5,442 nt of DNA. It comes from Bacteroidales bacterium UBA3696. Lineage in GTDB: Bacteria > Bacteroidota > Bacteroidia > Bacteroidales > Paludibacteraceae. The notes under the pieces are model-generated. The model saw only the letters and a list, made by a program, of their open reading frames with translations, was not told the origin of the DNA and ran no database searches. Positions within the stretch are counted from its first letter, which is position 1; each line of letters begins with the position of its first letter. Shown here one piece after another: positions 5,422-5,442 of this stretch. The stretch lies in NCBI GenBank assembly GCA_002372135.1, contig DFIN01000004.1, positions 1 to 5,442 of the forward strand, given 5' to 3'. The translations under genes and the position numbers were made by a program.

Positions 5422-5442
5422 CGGGATGTGGCGCAGTCCGGT
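5422..5442 (+). tRNA. tRNA 5' end, probably tRNA-Pro (cut by the window edge)
   Basis: The last 21 bases fit the start of a tRNA: a 7-nt acceptor strand CGGGATG, T8, G9, the D-stem GCGC (positions 10-13), A14-G15, then a D-loop with GG. Starting at the C of 5422 puts T at the invariant position 8; starting one base later would not. A C at position 1 followed by GG and a GCGC D-stem is typical of bacterial tRNA-Pro. The anticodon is outside the window, so the isotype is inferred. Confidence 0.75.

Overview
The window looks like chromosomal DNA from a member of the Bacteroidota, most likely order Bacteroidales. Three places carry the Bacteroidota-type -7 element TAnnTTTG, and in two of them a TTG lies exactly 20 nt upstream. 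Genes lack Shine-Dalgarno sequences, and the largest gene is a secreted protein built from FISUMP-like and InlB-type repeat modules that are common in this phylum. Genus cannot be decided from the sequence.

Layout. Positions 1-2194 (minus) hold the N-terminal 731 residues of a large exported modular protein that runs off the left edge. Positions 2253-2570 hold a minus-strand rho-independent terminator and, just upstream of it, the eroded remains of a nucleotidyltransferase/HEPN gene pair of the MNT-HEPN (MntA-HepT) toxin-antitoxin type. The two remnants still keep their ATGA overlap. Positions 2628-2912 form a compact non-coding unit: two 38-bp inverted arms enclosing 199 bp, a good Bacteroidota promoter inside, and a strong terminator made by the right arm. 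This looks like a small RNA gene of about 105 nt; an invertible promoter is a less likely alternative. Positions 2996-4216 (plus) encode an exported papain-fold cysteine peptidase of the bleomycin hydrolase/aminopeptidase C type. It converges on a bile acid:sodium symporter family (BASS) transporter at 4359-5234 (minus), and both share a 16-bp perfect bidirectional terminator. The right edge has a divergent promoter pair and the first 21 nt of a tRNA, probably tRNA-Pro.

There is no multi-gene operon here: each gene has its own promoter or terminator, and no common pathway links them. The parts most worth follow-up are the promoter-hairpin-terminator unit at 2628-2912 and the broken MNT-HEPN pair beside it.
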